Below are positions 40,379 through 49,842 of a stretch of DNA of 59,268 nt, one piece after another (position 1 is the first letter of the stretch; every line of letters begins with the position of its first letter). The stretch spans positions 1 to 59,268 of the forward strand of contig JAUNJN010000009.1 in the NCBI GenBank assembly GCA_030533235.1, written 5' to 3'. The stretch is from Eubacteriales bacterium (GTDB lineage Bacteria; Bacillota; Clostridia; Lachnospirales; Lachnospiraceae). Below the pieces are notes generated by a model. The model ran no database searches. It saw nothing but the letters and a program-made list of their open reading frames with translations, and had not been told where the DNA came from. The position numbers and the translations under genes were made by a program.

Positions 40379-41476
40379 ATGGATAAATATTCGATAAAAA
40401 ATCTTTCAAAAGAGCAAAAAGAGCTTGTATTTCAATCGAAATATGATTACTACCGGGTATTTAATACCGGTCTTATTATTGTGTCTGTTTTTTCATACCT
40501 TTGCTTCTTTTTTACGGATTGTGGCATATTCGGACGGTTTGCATATGAAACCTTATTTTCCCGTCTCTTTATTTTGCTTCCGTTTTCCATCTTCATGATT
40601 ATGGCAATCAAAATAACAAATTACAAGGTCATGGTTATAAGCAGTTATCTGATGATTCATATCATCATTTGGTGTACAGACTGGGCAACATATTTACTGC
40701 CGGATCGACAACACGCGATTACCGGTATGGTTATCATGAATTTAATTTTTGTTTGCGCCGGCTTCTGTGCTCCATTTAAATACAGTGTAATTGCCCATTG
40801 TCTGCTCATTGTGGATATTGCCATTGCCAATCAGTTTCTACATTATGAAAACCTGCAGATGATGTATATGTTCAATCTTCCTTGTATATTTGCAATATGT
40901 GTCATGCATTATCTCATGCAACGTGTATATCTGGAGCAATATCTTACCAAGGCTAAGCTTCAGCATCTCGTCGTATTAGATCAGCTGACCGAAGTTTATA
41001 ACCGCAACAAACTTAAGGATATAAGCAATCCTGTTACCAAAGAATTTACCTTCTCTGATAATACTACCGTAAGTGTACTGCTGATGGATATTGATCACTT
41101 CAAACAGGTAAATGATAAATACGGACACGATGCCGGAGACAAAGTACTCTCCCAATTGGCTCAAATCCTAAAAGGAGTTGTTCGTTCCACTGATTACGTC
41201 ATTCGTTGGGGTGGTGAAGAATTTCTTGTTATTATGCCCGGCTGTTCAATCGAACATGCCGTCCGCGTTGCTGAAAAAATACGTTCCAAGGTCGAGGAAA
41301 GTGAAAACGGCATTTGTAAAATAACAATTTCCATCGGTGTTTCGGTGTGTGACGGAGGTGATTACCATTCTGTCATTCGAGAAGCCGACATAGCAATGTA
41401 CCAGGCAAAAAACAGTGGTAGAAACTGCGTTGTTACATATAACCCGGGAGGAAACTGCGATGAAAGACATGTCTGA
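40379..41476 (+). CDS. Membrane-bound diguanylate cyclase
   Basis: A 365-aa protein. About five to six membrane helices occupy residues 25-190 (LFILLPFSIFMIMAIKI and others). The GGDEF domain follows at about 200-355, with LDQLTEVYNRN, the metal-binding LLMDIDHFKQVND and the active-site RWGGEEFLVIMPG, so cyclic-di-GMP synthesis is expected. The ATG at 40379 follows GGAAAG; the upstream in-frame ATG lacks a ribosome site. It overlaps the following TetR gene by 17 bases. The membrane part may sense a ligand and is not a known sensor domain. Confidence 0.9.
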   Translation: MDKYSIKNLSKEQKELVFQSKYDYYRVFNTGLIIVSVFSYLCFFFTDCGIFGRFAYETLFSRLFILLPFSIFMIMAIKITNYKVMVISSYLMIHIIIWCTDWATYLLPDRQHAITGMVIMNLIFVCAGFCAPFKYSVIAHCLLIVDIAIANQFLHYENLQMMYMFNLPCIFAICVMHYLMQRVYLEQYLTKAKLQHLVVLDQLTEVYNRNKLKDISNPVTKEFTFSDNTTVSVLLMDIDHFKQVNDKYGHDAGDKVLSQLAQILKGVVRSTDYVIRWGGEEFLVIMPGCSIEHAVRVAEKIRSKVEESENGICKITISIGVSVCDGGDYHSVIREADIAMYQAKNSGRNCVVTYNPGGNCDERHV

Positions 41477-42032
41477 TAAAAAAGGAACCAAAGAAAAATT
41501 AGAAGCAAGCTTTAAAGAGCTTTTAATTAAAATGCCAATGGAAAAGATCACGATTAAGGATATTACCGATTTATCCGGTGTGATTCGTCCGACATTTTAT
41601 AACCACTTTCACGACAAATACGATGTGCTTGAATACACAATTCGAAACGATTTACTTATGCCGATAAAACCTCTTCTCGTAAACGATATGATTATCGAAG
41701 GACTGACGTTACTTTTTTCCGCAATCAAAAACGAGAAAGATTTCTATAAGCAGGCTATTAAAATTGAGGGACAGAATTCATTTGAGAGCATTGCAAGAGA
41801 ACAGGTATCTGATCTTTTATATCAGGTTATGAGCGAAAAACACACAACCTTACATACAAGATATAACTGGCTTTCAACCAAAGTCATTGCCACCTATTAT
41901 GCACAGGCGATGGTTTGTATCGCCATCGAATGGATAAAAACAGACTTCCTCATAGCTCCGAAAAAGCTATCCGAAATATATGAGTATATCAGTACCCATT
42001 CGATGATGGATATAATAAACGACTTATGCTAA
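41460..42032 (+). CDS. TetR/AcrR-family regulator, DhaS-like
   Basis: About 190 aa. The helix-turn-helix is KEKLEASFKELLIKMPMEKI, TIKDITDLSGVIRPTFYNHF and DKYDVLEYTI. The C-terminal domain resembles the DhaS-type TetR_C family (FIYKQ-like helices, STKVIATYYAQAMVC). The ATG at 41460 has GGGAGG upstream and overlaps the cyclase gene end, so the two are translationally coupled. The next genes encode an MMPL exporter and a partner; an inverted repeat before them is a candidate operator. The ligand is unknown. Confidence 0.85.
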   Translation: MKDMSDKKGTKEKLEASFKELLIKMPMEKITIKDITDLSGVIRPTFYNHFHDKYDVLEYTIRNDLLMPIKPLLVNDMIIEGLTLLFSAIKNEKDFYKQAIKIEGQNSFESIAREQVSDLLYQVMSEKHTTLHTRYNWLSTKVIATYYAQAMVCIAIEWIKTDFLIAPKKLSEIYEYISTHSMMDIINDLC

Positions 42033-42148
42033 TGTAATTAATTGTCACACGAAATCATCATTACGTTTTGCAAACAAATACATATATACCTTTATGTTGT
42101 CTTCACTAATACATATATTGTATATTATATATTTTTTTAGACATTTTA

Positions 42149-42181
42149 GGGCGATTGAATATTCTATTTATTCAATCGCCC
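42149..42181 (+). terminator. Hairpin after the TetR gene
   Basis: Perfect 12-bp arms GGGCGATTGAAT/ATTCAATCGCCC around 9 bases, followed by TTCTATTATT. It is strong as a stem, though the U run is interrupted. Confidence 0.65.
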
Positions 42182-42199
42182 TTCTATTATTGTCAATAG

Positions 42200-42224
42200 G
42201 TTATCAAATGACCAAAATGATAAC
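42200..42224. promoter_or_regulatory. Possible operator of the MMPL operon
   Basis: 7-bp arms GTTATCA/TGATAAC with an 11-base gap, about 40 bases before the exporter start. It could be the site of the TetR protein encoded just upstream. Confidence 0.4.
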
Positions 42225-42263
42225 AAAAAACAAACACCTATTTTAGAGAAAGAAGGGACTTCA

Positions 42264-44369
42264 ATGATTGATTTTGGAAAATGGGTTGTAAAGCACAGAG
42301 TGATAATATTTGTTATCAGTGTTCTGTTGTTAATCCCATCGTCTATCGGTTTTATTAAGACGAGAATTAATTATGATATCCTCACATACCTGCCGGAGGA
42401 TATCGAAACGATGGAAGGTCAGGATATCCTGGTCAACAATTTCGGCGTTGGGGCATTCTCCGTGTGTATTGTAGAAGGAATGCCTGATAAGGACATCAGT
42501 GCCATGCGCAAAGAGATGTGCAAGGTTGAAAATGTAAAGGATGTTCTTTGGTATGACTCCTTTGTCGATGTAGCAATCCCAAAAGAGCTGCTTCCGGAAA
42601 GTCTGTTACATGCTTTCACAAACATCGATGCAGACTCAACGATTATGTTTGTCCTGTATCCGACTTCGATGTCCTCCGATGAAACCATGCAGGCCATCGA
42701 GGATTTACGGGAGATCCTAAGCGACAGTTCCTATCTCTCCGGTATGTCGGCAGTTGTAACAGACATCCGAAACCTTTGCAATCAGGAAATTCCGATTTAC
42801 GTAATTATTGCAGTCGTGCTTGCTCTTTTGATTCTGGCAGTTTCCATGGATTCCGTACTGGCACCGGTATTTTTCCTGCTTAGTATCGGAATGGCAATCA
42901 TCTACAATATGGGAACCAATGTAATCAAGGGAGAAATCTCGTACGTAACCATGGCACTTGCAGCCGTTTTGCAGCTCGGTGTTACGATGGATTATTCAAT
43001 TTTCCTCTGGCACAGCTACGAGGAAAATCAAACAAGATTCCCGAATGACAAGCCACGAGCAATGGCACATGCCATATCCAACACGATTTCCTCCGTTGTC
43101 GGAAGCTCCATCACAACGGTTGCGGGCTTCATCGCACTGTGTTTTATGAGCTTCACACTTGGTATGGATCTCGGTATTGTTATGGCAAAGGGTGTCATAC
43201 TTGGCGTAATAAGCTGCGTAACGATTCTCCCTTCCATGCTGTTAATATTTGATAAGGTGATTGAAAAAACAAAACACAGGGTATTCTTGCCGGACATCGG
43301 CAAAATCGGTGGCTTCGTTGCCAAGAGATTTTATATTTTCATCGCATTGTTTATTATCATATTGATTCCGGCAATATACGGATATACACACACGTCCGTG
43401 TATTATGATTTGGCAGGTACGCTTCCGAAATCCTTAGAAAGCGTAACCGCACAGGAAAAGCTTGACGAACAGTATCACATGGGGGCGACCCACATGGTTT
43501 TGGTAAGCAGCTCACTTTCGGATAAAGACACTGCCAAAATGACAGATGAAATCAATAAAATCGATGGAGTAAAAGCCGCACTCGGACTCGATATTATTAC
43601 AAACGGTATGTTACCGAAATCCATGATTCCGGCAAAAATACTTTCTGTATTTGAGACCGAGAATTATAAAATGCTTCTCATATCGACAGAGTACCGGGTG
43701 GCATCCGATGAGGTCAATGAACAATGTGTAAAAATAAACAATATCATCAAACAATATGATGAAACCGCAATGCTTGTCGGTGAAGCACCTTGTACAAAGG
43801 ATCTGATCGAGATTACCGATAAGGATTTCAAAACAGTAAGTGCCGTATCCATCGGTGTCATCTTTCTCATCATTGCATTTGTATTTAAATCCATATCGTT
43901 GCCGGTCATACTTGTAGCCGTTATTGAATTTGCAATCTTCATTAACCTGGGCATTCCGGCTTATACCGGTACGGTTCTTCCGTTTATCGCATCCATCGTA
44001 ATCGGAACCATTCAGCTTGGCGCAACCGTCGATTATGCGATTCTTATGACAAACAAATACAAGCGAGAAAGAAACCACGGTCTCGCAAAGGTCGAAGCCG
44101 TTACTGAGGCAATGAACAGCTCCGTACAATCCATTCTGGTCAGTGCACTTAGCTTCTTTGCAGCAACCTTTGGTGTCGGGATGTATTCTCAGATTGATAT
44201 GATCAGTTCTCTTTGCACATTGATGGCAAGAGGTGCATTAATCAGTATGGTCGTTGTTATACTTGTGCTTCCGTCCATGTATATGGTATTTGATAAGCTC
44301 ATTTGCGCGACAAGCGCAGGCTTCAAACCAAAGCAAGTGAACGCACCATCCAATGCAGAAAATGTATAA
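42264..44369 (+). CDS. MMPL/RND-type exporter
   Basis: A 701-aa membrane protein with about twelve helices and two large extracytoplasmic loops, arranged as two repeats of a 1+5 helix unit, as in MMPL lipid or drug exporters. GVTMDYSIFLWHSYEENQT and its repeat GATVDYAILMTNKYKRERN carry the paired charged residues used in proton coupling. Gram-positive members export lipids, siderophores or drugs; the substrate here is not known. GAAGGGA precedes the ATG. It forms a unit with the heptad-repeat protein behind it. Confidence 0.93.
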   Translation: MIDFGKWVVKHRVIIFVISVLLLIPSSIGFIKTRINYDILTYLPEDIETMEGQDILVNNFGVGAFSVCIVEGMPDKDISAMRKEMCKVENVKDVLWYDSFVDVAIPKELLPESLLHAFTNIDADSTIMFVLYPTSMSSDETMQAIEDLREILSDSSYLSGMSAVVTDIRNLCNQEIPIYVIIAVVLALLILAVSMDSVLAPVFFLLSIGMAIIYNMGTNVIKGEISYVTMALAAVLQLGVTMDYSIFLWHSYEENQTRFPNDKPRAMAHAISNTISSVVGSSITTVAGFIALCFMSFTLGMDLGIVMAKGVILGVISCVTILPSMLLIFDKVIEKTKHRVFLPDIGKIGGFVAKRFYIFIALFIIILIPAIYGYTHTSVYYDLAGTLPKSLESVTAQEKLDEQYHMGATHMVLVSSSLSDKDTAKMTDEINKIDGVKAALGLDIITNGMLPKSMIPAKILSVFETENYKMLLISTEYRVASDEVNEQCVKINNIIKQYDETAMLVGEAPCTKDLIEITDKDFKTVSAVSIGVIFLIIAFVFKSISLPVILVAVIEFAIFINLGIPAYTGTVLPFIASIVIGTIQLGATVDYAILMTNKYKRERNHGLAKVEAVTEAMNSSVQSILVSALSFFAATFGVGMYSQIDMISSLCTLMARGALISMVVVILVLPSMYMVFDKLICATSAGFKPKQVNAPSNAENV

Positions 44370-44386
44370 GATATGGAGGTCTTAAT

Positions 44387-46594
44387 ATGAAGAAAAAAAT
44401 ATCCGGAAATAAAAAACATCTCACAGGCAGTGTTGCAGCCGTTGCCATGTCTGTCGTCGCCTGCAGTGCAGGAACCACAGCAAGACAATCCAAAGAATAT
44501 ATAGTTGAAACCCCAAAATACAATACAGATGTGACGGCAAATGAGGACGAAGTCCAGGAGGTCGAACCAACAGAAAACGTTTCCGAAGAAGAACTTGTAG
44601 ACAAACTCACATCTTCCGTGAACATTTCAGCAAAAGAAATCGACAAGGATGAAACCGTTTATGTCTTTGCAGACGCAAACGGAAATACAACCGATATCTT
44701 AGTAAATGAAGTTCTGAAAAATCCGGAAGGTAAATCGGTACTGAATGATAAAACTAACCTTACAGACATTGTAAATGTGAAGGGAGACGAAGCCTATACC
44801 ATCGATGGAGATACCATCACCTGGCAGGCAAACGGAAATGACATTACATATCAGGGAACATGCGATAAGGAGCTTCCTGTCAACGTCAAGGTAACCTACA
44901 CATTAGACGGGAAAGAAATCAAGCCACAGGACTTAGCCGGAAAAACCGGTCATGTAAAAATTCGATTTGATTACGAAAATGAAACAACTGTCGTAAAGTC
45001 TATTAACGGAAGAGACGAGGATATCCATGTTCCTTTTGTTGCAATTACAGGCATGGTTCTTGGCGATAACTTCACCAATATCTCTGTTACAAACGGTCGA
45101 AGTGTTGCACAGGGTGATTCGAAAGTCGTTGTCGGCTTTGGCATGCCGGGGCTCATGGACAGTATCAAGGCCTCAAACGAAGATTTTACGGAAGCTGTAA
45201 ATGTACCGGACTATTTTGAAATAGAAGCCGATGTTGTTGACTTTTCTCTTGACATGACAGCAACAGTCGTTGTGGACGGTTCTGCAATGAATATTTCCGG
45301 TGAAATCGATTTAAAGGAAATGGATGCCCTTATGACTGAGCTTTCCAATGCAACTACCCAGCTTGTTACAGGCTCCGGAGATTTGTCCGACGGTGTCGCA
45401 ACTCTTCTTGAAAAAATGGGAGAATTTGATACCGGAATCGGCAAATTAAAAGCAGGCATCGATTCTCTGTCTGCAAATTCCAATACCTTGATTAACGGAA
45501 TCGGAACCATCGATGCAAGTGCACAATCCATCAGCATAGCAATCACAACGTTAGATACAGCCCTCAACACGCCAATGAGCGATGAGCTAAAACAGGCAAC
45601 CTACGATACAGCATATGCGACAGCCTCTGCTGCAGCCGGCGATGCCGCAGGAAATATGGTTTCTTCCCTAATGAGCGAAGGAACCGATCAGTACAACGCA
45701 ATCAAAGGTCAGGCAAGTCAACAATTTTACGGCATGCTTACAGATGCAGATACGCAAGCAGCCGCTGTGACAAAAGTAAATACTGCTATCACTTCGGATC
45801 CGGAAGTCGCAGCCCAAATCTCACAGCTTGCTACTGCACTTACACCGGGTGTATATCAGCAGATGCTTGCGGCCGTAGCCGCACAGTATGGTGTCGACCC
45901 AAGCTTACTTGATGACGCAACCAAGGCAACAGTTATGGAACAAGCACAGACGCAGGCAAGCGCCATCGCACAGCAGACTATTATTTCCGTTGCATCCAAA
46001 ACAACAACAAGCGTTATGAATACAATTGCTGCCGAATATTCAGATACAATCGGAAGCAGTGTTGCAGATGCATGTAAAGAGGCGGCCGTCAAAGCCTCCT
46101 CTCTGGCATCCTCACAAGCGTCCGGTCAGGCGGCCGGTCAGGCAGCCATCCAGGGTGCCGAATCTGCCAAAAGTCAGATTGCCGCACAGATTGAAGCCGT
46201 TCAGGCAAATGGCTACAGTCTTGTAACCGGCGCAAAAGCATTAGCCGAAGGAACCACCTCTATGAACAATGCAGTTCCGACACTTTCACAAGGTATCTCC
46301 GCTTTAAAGGATGGCGCAACAAGCTTATCGCAAGGCTCCGGTTTATTGCTCGATGGTGTGTCCACATTAAACGAGGGCGCCACAGCATTAAAGGATGGTA
46401 TGCAAACCTACGATACTGAAGCAATCAGCAGGATCGTGAATTCCTACAACGGGGATATCAAATCACTTATAGAAAGACTTTCAGCAGTTGCATCCGCTTC
46501 TGCTGAATATGATATCTTTACAATGAAAGCGGATGATATGAATTCGACAACCAAATTCATTATCAAAACAGAAGGAATTAAAGCTACTAAATAA
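44387..46594 (+). CDS. Large exported protein with heptad repeats, partner of the MMPL exporter
   Basis: About 735 aa. The N-terminal signal ends near VVACSAG, possibly a lipoprotein cysteine. Residues about 60-330 form a beta-rich domain. Residues about 340-700 contain the ladder-like repeats seen in YhgE/Pip-type X-heptad proteins (GSGDLSDGVATLLEKMGEFD, GIGKLKAGIDSLSANSN, LSQGISALKDGATSLSQG). A long Ala/Gln-rich helical stretch lies between. Such proteins often accompany MMPL exporters and may extend through the peptidoglycan. TGGAGG lies before the ATG at 44387. No C-terminal membrane helix is evident. Confidence 0.8.
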   Translation: MKKKISGNKKHLTGSVAAVAMSVVACSAGTTARQSKEYIVETPKYNTDVTANEDEVQEVEPTENVSEEELVDKLTSSVNISAKEIDKDETVYVFADANGNTTDILVNEVLKNPEGKSVLNDKTNLTDIVNVKGDEAYTIDGDTITWQANGNDITYQGTCDKELPVNVKVTYTLDGKEIKPQDLAGKTGHVKIRFDYENETTVVKSINGRDEDIHVPFVAITGMVLGDNFTNISVTNGRSVAQGDSKVVVGFGMPGLMDSIKASNEDFTEAVNVPDYFEIEADVVDFSLDMTATVVVDGSAMNISGEIDLKEMDALMTELSNATTQLVTGSGDLSDGVATLLEKMGEFDTGIGKLKAGIDSLSANSNTLINGIGTIDASAQSISIAITTLDTALNTPMSDELKQATYDTAYATASAAAGDAAGNMVSSLMSEGTDQYNAIKGQASQQFYGMLTDADTQAAAVTKVNTAITSDPEVAAQISQLATALTPGVYQQMLAAVAAQYGVDPSLLDDATKATVMEQAQTQASAIAQQTIISVASKTTTSVMNTIAAEYSDTIGSSVADACKEAAVKASSLASSQASGQAAGQAAIQGAESAKSQIAAQIEAVQANGYSLVTGAKALAEGTTSMNNAVPTLSQGISALKDGATSLSQGSGLLLDGVSTLNEGATALKDGMQTYDTEAISRIVNSYNGDIKSLIERLSAVASASAEYDIFTMKADDMNSTTKFIIKTEGIKATK

Positions 46595-46612
46595 TTAGCA
46601 CTAAATTATAAT

Positions 46613-46736
46613 GATTCGGGTGTCAAAAGTTTCGTGTTCCGTTTTGTCCCGGCAGATTGCACAAGTACAAACGTCTTCATTCCGTTGTGCAATCTGCCGA
46701 GGCAATGTTTCAACTTGGACTTTTAACACCCGAATC
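46613..46736. mobile_element. 124-bp palindromic element, copy 1
   Basis: Ends GATTCGGGTGTCAAAAG and CTTTTAACACCCGAATC are 17-bp inverted repeats (one mismatch). An inner perfect stem GGCAGATTGCACAA/TTGTGCAATCTGCC surrounds a 20-base loop. The same length and design recur at 58452. It has no coding capacity. It abuts the stop codon of the esterase gene. Confidence 0.8.
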
Positions 46737-47675
46737 TTATTTTTGTGTGTCCAGAAATTCCAGTATCAATTGATTTGTTTGAACACCTGTAATTTGTTCA
46801 CTCGGCCAGGAATGTCTTCCATCCGGAATCCAAAGATGCCAAACCTGACATGTTGATACCTGTCCATCGTTGTCATTTGATAATGCATATGTTGTCAGGA
46901 TCGATTTTTTACCGACATTTGCCGTTTCCGTAAGCGTCAGACCATTTGACGCCGCCCAGTATTCCATAACGTCCTCAATAGCCGGTGCCTTCGAAAATCG
47001 GGCGCTGCCGTCACTGTTTTTTGGAACAACATCATCCTTTTCTCCGGTAATCTGAAACACACCAACCTGATTTTTGTCATTCCGCTTCTCCCATACACCT
47101 TCTGACATCATGCCTGCCACACTTACAACCGCAGCAAAAGTATCTTGTCCTTCCATCGCAAGACGATGCGCCATAAACGCACCATTGCTGAATCCGACAG
47201 CAAACACACGCGAAGCATCCAGATCGCATTGTTCACATACGCATCGTGCAAGCTCACATAAAAATTCGACATCACGATTTCCGTTTTCCAACCCTTCAAA
47301 ATTCCATCCGGTAGCTGATGTCGAATCATTCGGATTCGGCGCACCTGTTACATAAAGCACCGCATATCCTTTTTCATTTGCATCCTTTTCAAATGCTGTG
47401 TCACTCCGAAAGCTTTCCGCATTTCCCCCATATCCATGCAGCATTACAACAAGCGGTGCACCTTTTGCATCTTCCGGAATATCCAAAATTAATTCATGTT
47501 CTTTCCCCTCAAACCTACAGGAATAAGTTCCGCTTTCCGGCTTCATTGACAACTCAAAATCAATTGCTTCCTCCGTCTGCTCTTCTGATTGCGATTTTGT
47601 ATTCCGGGTTCCGCACCCGACAGACAACAACATAACCAAGAACAAGCAAATCACGCCAATAGATCTTTTTTTCAT
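46737..47675 (-). CDS. Extracellular PHB-depolymerase-like (LpqC) esterase lipoprotein
   Basis: A 312-aa alpha/beta hydrolase with a lipoprotein signal (VMLLSVGCGT). Visible are LVVMLHGYGGNAESF (oxyanion), GFSNGAFMAH (nucleophile Ser), FQITGEKDDVVP (Asp) and PDGRHSWP (His). Relatives include feruloyl esterases and LpqC. It is probably anchored outside the membrane and hydrolyses a plant or polyester ester. The ATG at 47675 directly follows the stop of the EamA gene, suggesting a shared transcript. Its stop codon touches the palindromic element. Confidence 0.9.
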   Translation of the reverse strand: MKKRSIGVICLFLVMLLSVGCGTRNTKSQSEEQTEEAIDFELSMKPESGTYSCRFEGKEHELILDIPEDAKGAPLVVMLHGYGGNAESFRSDTAFEKDANEKGYAVLYVTGAPNPNDSTSATGWNFEGLENGNRDVEFLCELARCVCEQCDLDASRVFAVGFSNGAFMAHRLAMEGQDTFAAVVSVAGMMSEGVWEKRNDKNQVGVFQITGEKDDVVPKNSDGSARFSKAPAIEDVMEYWAASNGLTLTETANVGKKSILTTYALSNDNDGQVSTCQVWHLWIPDGRHSWPSEQITGVQTNQLILEFLDTQK

Positions 47676-48623
47676 TTACGTTCGACCATCCCTCTGTCTG
47701 TTCATATTCGGCTTGTTAATCAACCAGATTCCAAGAACGATAATAACAATAGATATCAAATATTTCAAGTAAAATGCCTCCTTCAAAAACAAGCATGAAA
47801 GAAGCGTTCCGGAAGCAGGAATAAGTGCATTGAATATCGCAATATCCGCCACCGGATTATACTTAAGCAAGGTATTATACAAAATGAATGCCACCGTGGA
47901 AATCATAACAAGTCCTGCCAAAAGCATAACCCCCTTCGCGGTAATCGTATCGATTGTTCCGCCGGACAAAACGCCTCCAAGCATGAGCATAATTCCTCCG
48001 GTTGCCAGACTGTATCCGGTTGCAACGATTGTGTTAACCTTCTTTGTAACAACGCGGGTCAAGATTCCTCCGAACGCCGAACATACCGCATTTGCTATAA
48101 TCATTCCCTCTCCCGCAATCCTAAATCCCTCCATTGCTTTCCCGCCGAGATTGGCAATGAGAATTCCGACAAATCCAAGCATACAGCCAATAACTTTGTT
48201 ACCGGTCATTCTTTCATGAAAAAGAATACTTCCAAAAATAATTAACAGAAACGTCCCCATCGAATTCATCACAGATGCTTTGCTTCCCTCACAATTGGCA
48301 AGTCCGACATAAAAGCACAAATAGTGAAGACCCGTGTTTACCAATCCGAATACAAGCAGGAGACAAACATTTCCCTTTGCCTCCCGAACAATATTCTGCT
48401 TCTTAAATTTTGCCACCGCCAAAGTAATAAAACCGGCAATCGTAAACCGTATCCCGGCAAACAGCATTTTACCTGCCACATCATCCTGACTGATTTGAAA
48501 TTCCGACAGACCGAGCTTGATAAACGGATACGCAAGCCCCCACAGCAAAACAGCTGTCATCGCAAACAGAATGATAAATGGTGTCCTTGTAAAAACATTT
48601 CGATTGTTATCGTTTCTCATCAT
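47676..48623 (-). CDS. EamA/DMT-family transporter
   Basis: A 315-aa membrane protein with about ten helices in two EamA repeats (TAVLLWGLAYPFIKLGLS; AVCSAFGGILTRVVTKKVNT). Members export amino acids, nucleosides or drugs, and the substrate is not predictable. The ribosome site is weak. It lies between the 2-hydroxyacyl-CoA-dehydratase-like gene, 12 bases upstream, and the esterase gene, which starts at its stop codon. These appear to be one leftward operon. Confidence 0.93.
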   Translation of the reverse strand: MMRNDNNRNVFTRTPFIILFAMTAVLLWGLAYPFIKLGLSEFQISQDDVAGKMLFAGIRFTIAGFITLAVAKFKKQNIVREAKGNVCLLLVFGLVNTGLHYLCFYVGLANCEGSKASVMNSMGTFLLIIFGSILFHERMTGNKVIGCMLGFVGILIANLGGKAMEGFRIAGEGMIIANAVCSAFGGILTRVVTKKVNTIVATGYSLATGGIMLMLGGVLSGGTIDTITAKGVMLLAGLVMISTVAFILYNTLLKYNPVADIAIFNALIPASGTLLSCLFLKEAFYLKYLISIVIIVLGIWLINKPNMNRQRDGRT

Positions 48624-48635
48624 ATTTTGTCCGCC

Positions 48636-49841
48636 TTAACTGATAGCAAGCAGCAATCTGCTCTCCCGAAGTGTTTTTGACTGATCGTAGTCATACTCAA
48701 TCGATGTAATCCGCGCATCAGGATATTTGTCCTTTATGGCCTTGATTACCCCTCTGCCACCTACATGACTAACCAGACACCCAAACGGATGCACAATCAA
48801 AATCTTGTTGTAGCCTTGATGAATTAAATCGATTGCCTCTGCTGCCATCAACCATCCATCGCCAATATTATAATATTCACTCAGGATTTCCTCTTTGATT
48901 TTGGTCATTTCACCAAACGTTCCGTCGCTCTTCATCCCATGCACGCGCAAAGCATGCGTCACACCCTTTTGAATGTTACAAAGAAAATCAATCACCTTCT
49001 GATATGCAGCAAGCTCGATTTTTTTGTTACGAAGCAGCTCCTTATTTTTCATATCACTGTACACAACATAAATGCAGTAATTAAGAAATCCGCCCTGCCG
49101 ATAGTCACAGTCCCGTTTTCGAAGGAAATCCTCCAAATGGCAGTTGCCGATCGGCGAATATTTTATGTAGATTTCACCGACGATTCCAACCTTGGAAAGT
49201 TCTTTTTTCTCGGTCTTAATCTTCTGAAAATCCCGAATAATATGGTCGTAAATTTTCTTTCTGCCAATTATTTTTTTTCCATGCGCGATTGCATCCGAAA
49301 GACGCGCAATCCATTTCTCACGCAGCCGGTCCGCCTCTCCCGCATTACACTCATATGGTCGAATCTGCTCGACCAACGTCATAAGTAAATCACTGTAACA
49401 CACAGCCGCGACTGCCGCCATAAGCATTCTTGCGTTGATACGAAAACCATTATGCTTTTCTTTTCCCTGGTAATTCAAGCTGATAACCGGAATGTGATCA
49501 TATCCGATTTTGTGCAAGCATTCAATAATCAGATTATAATAATTTCCTGCTCTGCATGCGCCGCCTGCCTGTGGCTCCAAAAAAGCGACCTTATCCGGAT
49601 CACACGCTGCATCCTTTAAGAAGCACAAAATATTACCGATAATTCCGGTCGCGCACGTGCAATAATCCTTGTTTATAAGGCTTGCTGTTTCATTCTCGTG
49701 ATGCGGATACTCCGGCACAACCTTTAATTTATACCCCCCAAAGGCAAATGCAGCACAAAGTAAATCATTGTGATAGTAAAGCATTTGCGGCATATAAATT
49801 GTATGCGTTTTTCTCATGCTTTTCGTAAACTCTGCTTGCAT
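48636..49841 (-). CDS. 2-hydroxyacyl-CoA dehydratase-like protein (activase-associated type)
   Basis: A 401-aa protein resembling the second half of the large 2-hydroxyglutaryl-CoA dehydratase activase-type proteins. Signatures are KVVPEYPHHENE, CTCATGIIGNILCFL, EPQAGGACRAGNYYNLI and the C-terminal VHPFGCLVSHVGGRGVIK followed by ITSIEYDYDQS. Cysteines in the CTCAT and GGACR segments likely bind a 4Fe-4S cluster. The ATPase activator half is missing and no partner lies nearby. The start is one base beyond the stop of the GGDEF gene upstream; AAGGAAGG precedes it. Confidence 0.78.
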   Translation of the reverse strand: MQAEFTKSMRKTHTIYMPQMLYYHNDLLCAAFAFGGYKLKVVPEYPHHENETASLINKDYCTCATGIIGNILCFLKDAACDPDKVAFLEPQAGGACRAGNYYNLIIECLHKIGYDHIPVISLNYQGKEKHNGFRINARMLMAAVAAVCYSDLLMTLVEQIRPYECNAGEADRLREKWIARLSDAIAHGKKIIGRKKIYDHIIRDFQKIKTEKKELSKVGIVGEIYIKYSPIGNCHLEDFLRKRDCDYRQGGFLNYCIYVVYSDMKNKELLRNKKIELAAYQKVIDFLCNIQKGVTHALRVHGMKSDGTFGEMTKIKEEILSEYYNIGDGWLMAAEAIDLIHQGYNKILIVHPFGCLVSHVGGRGVIKAIKDKYPDARITSIEYDYDQSKTLRESRLLLAIS

Positions 49842-49842
49842 T

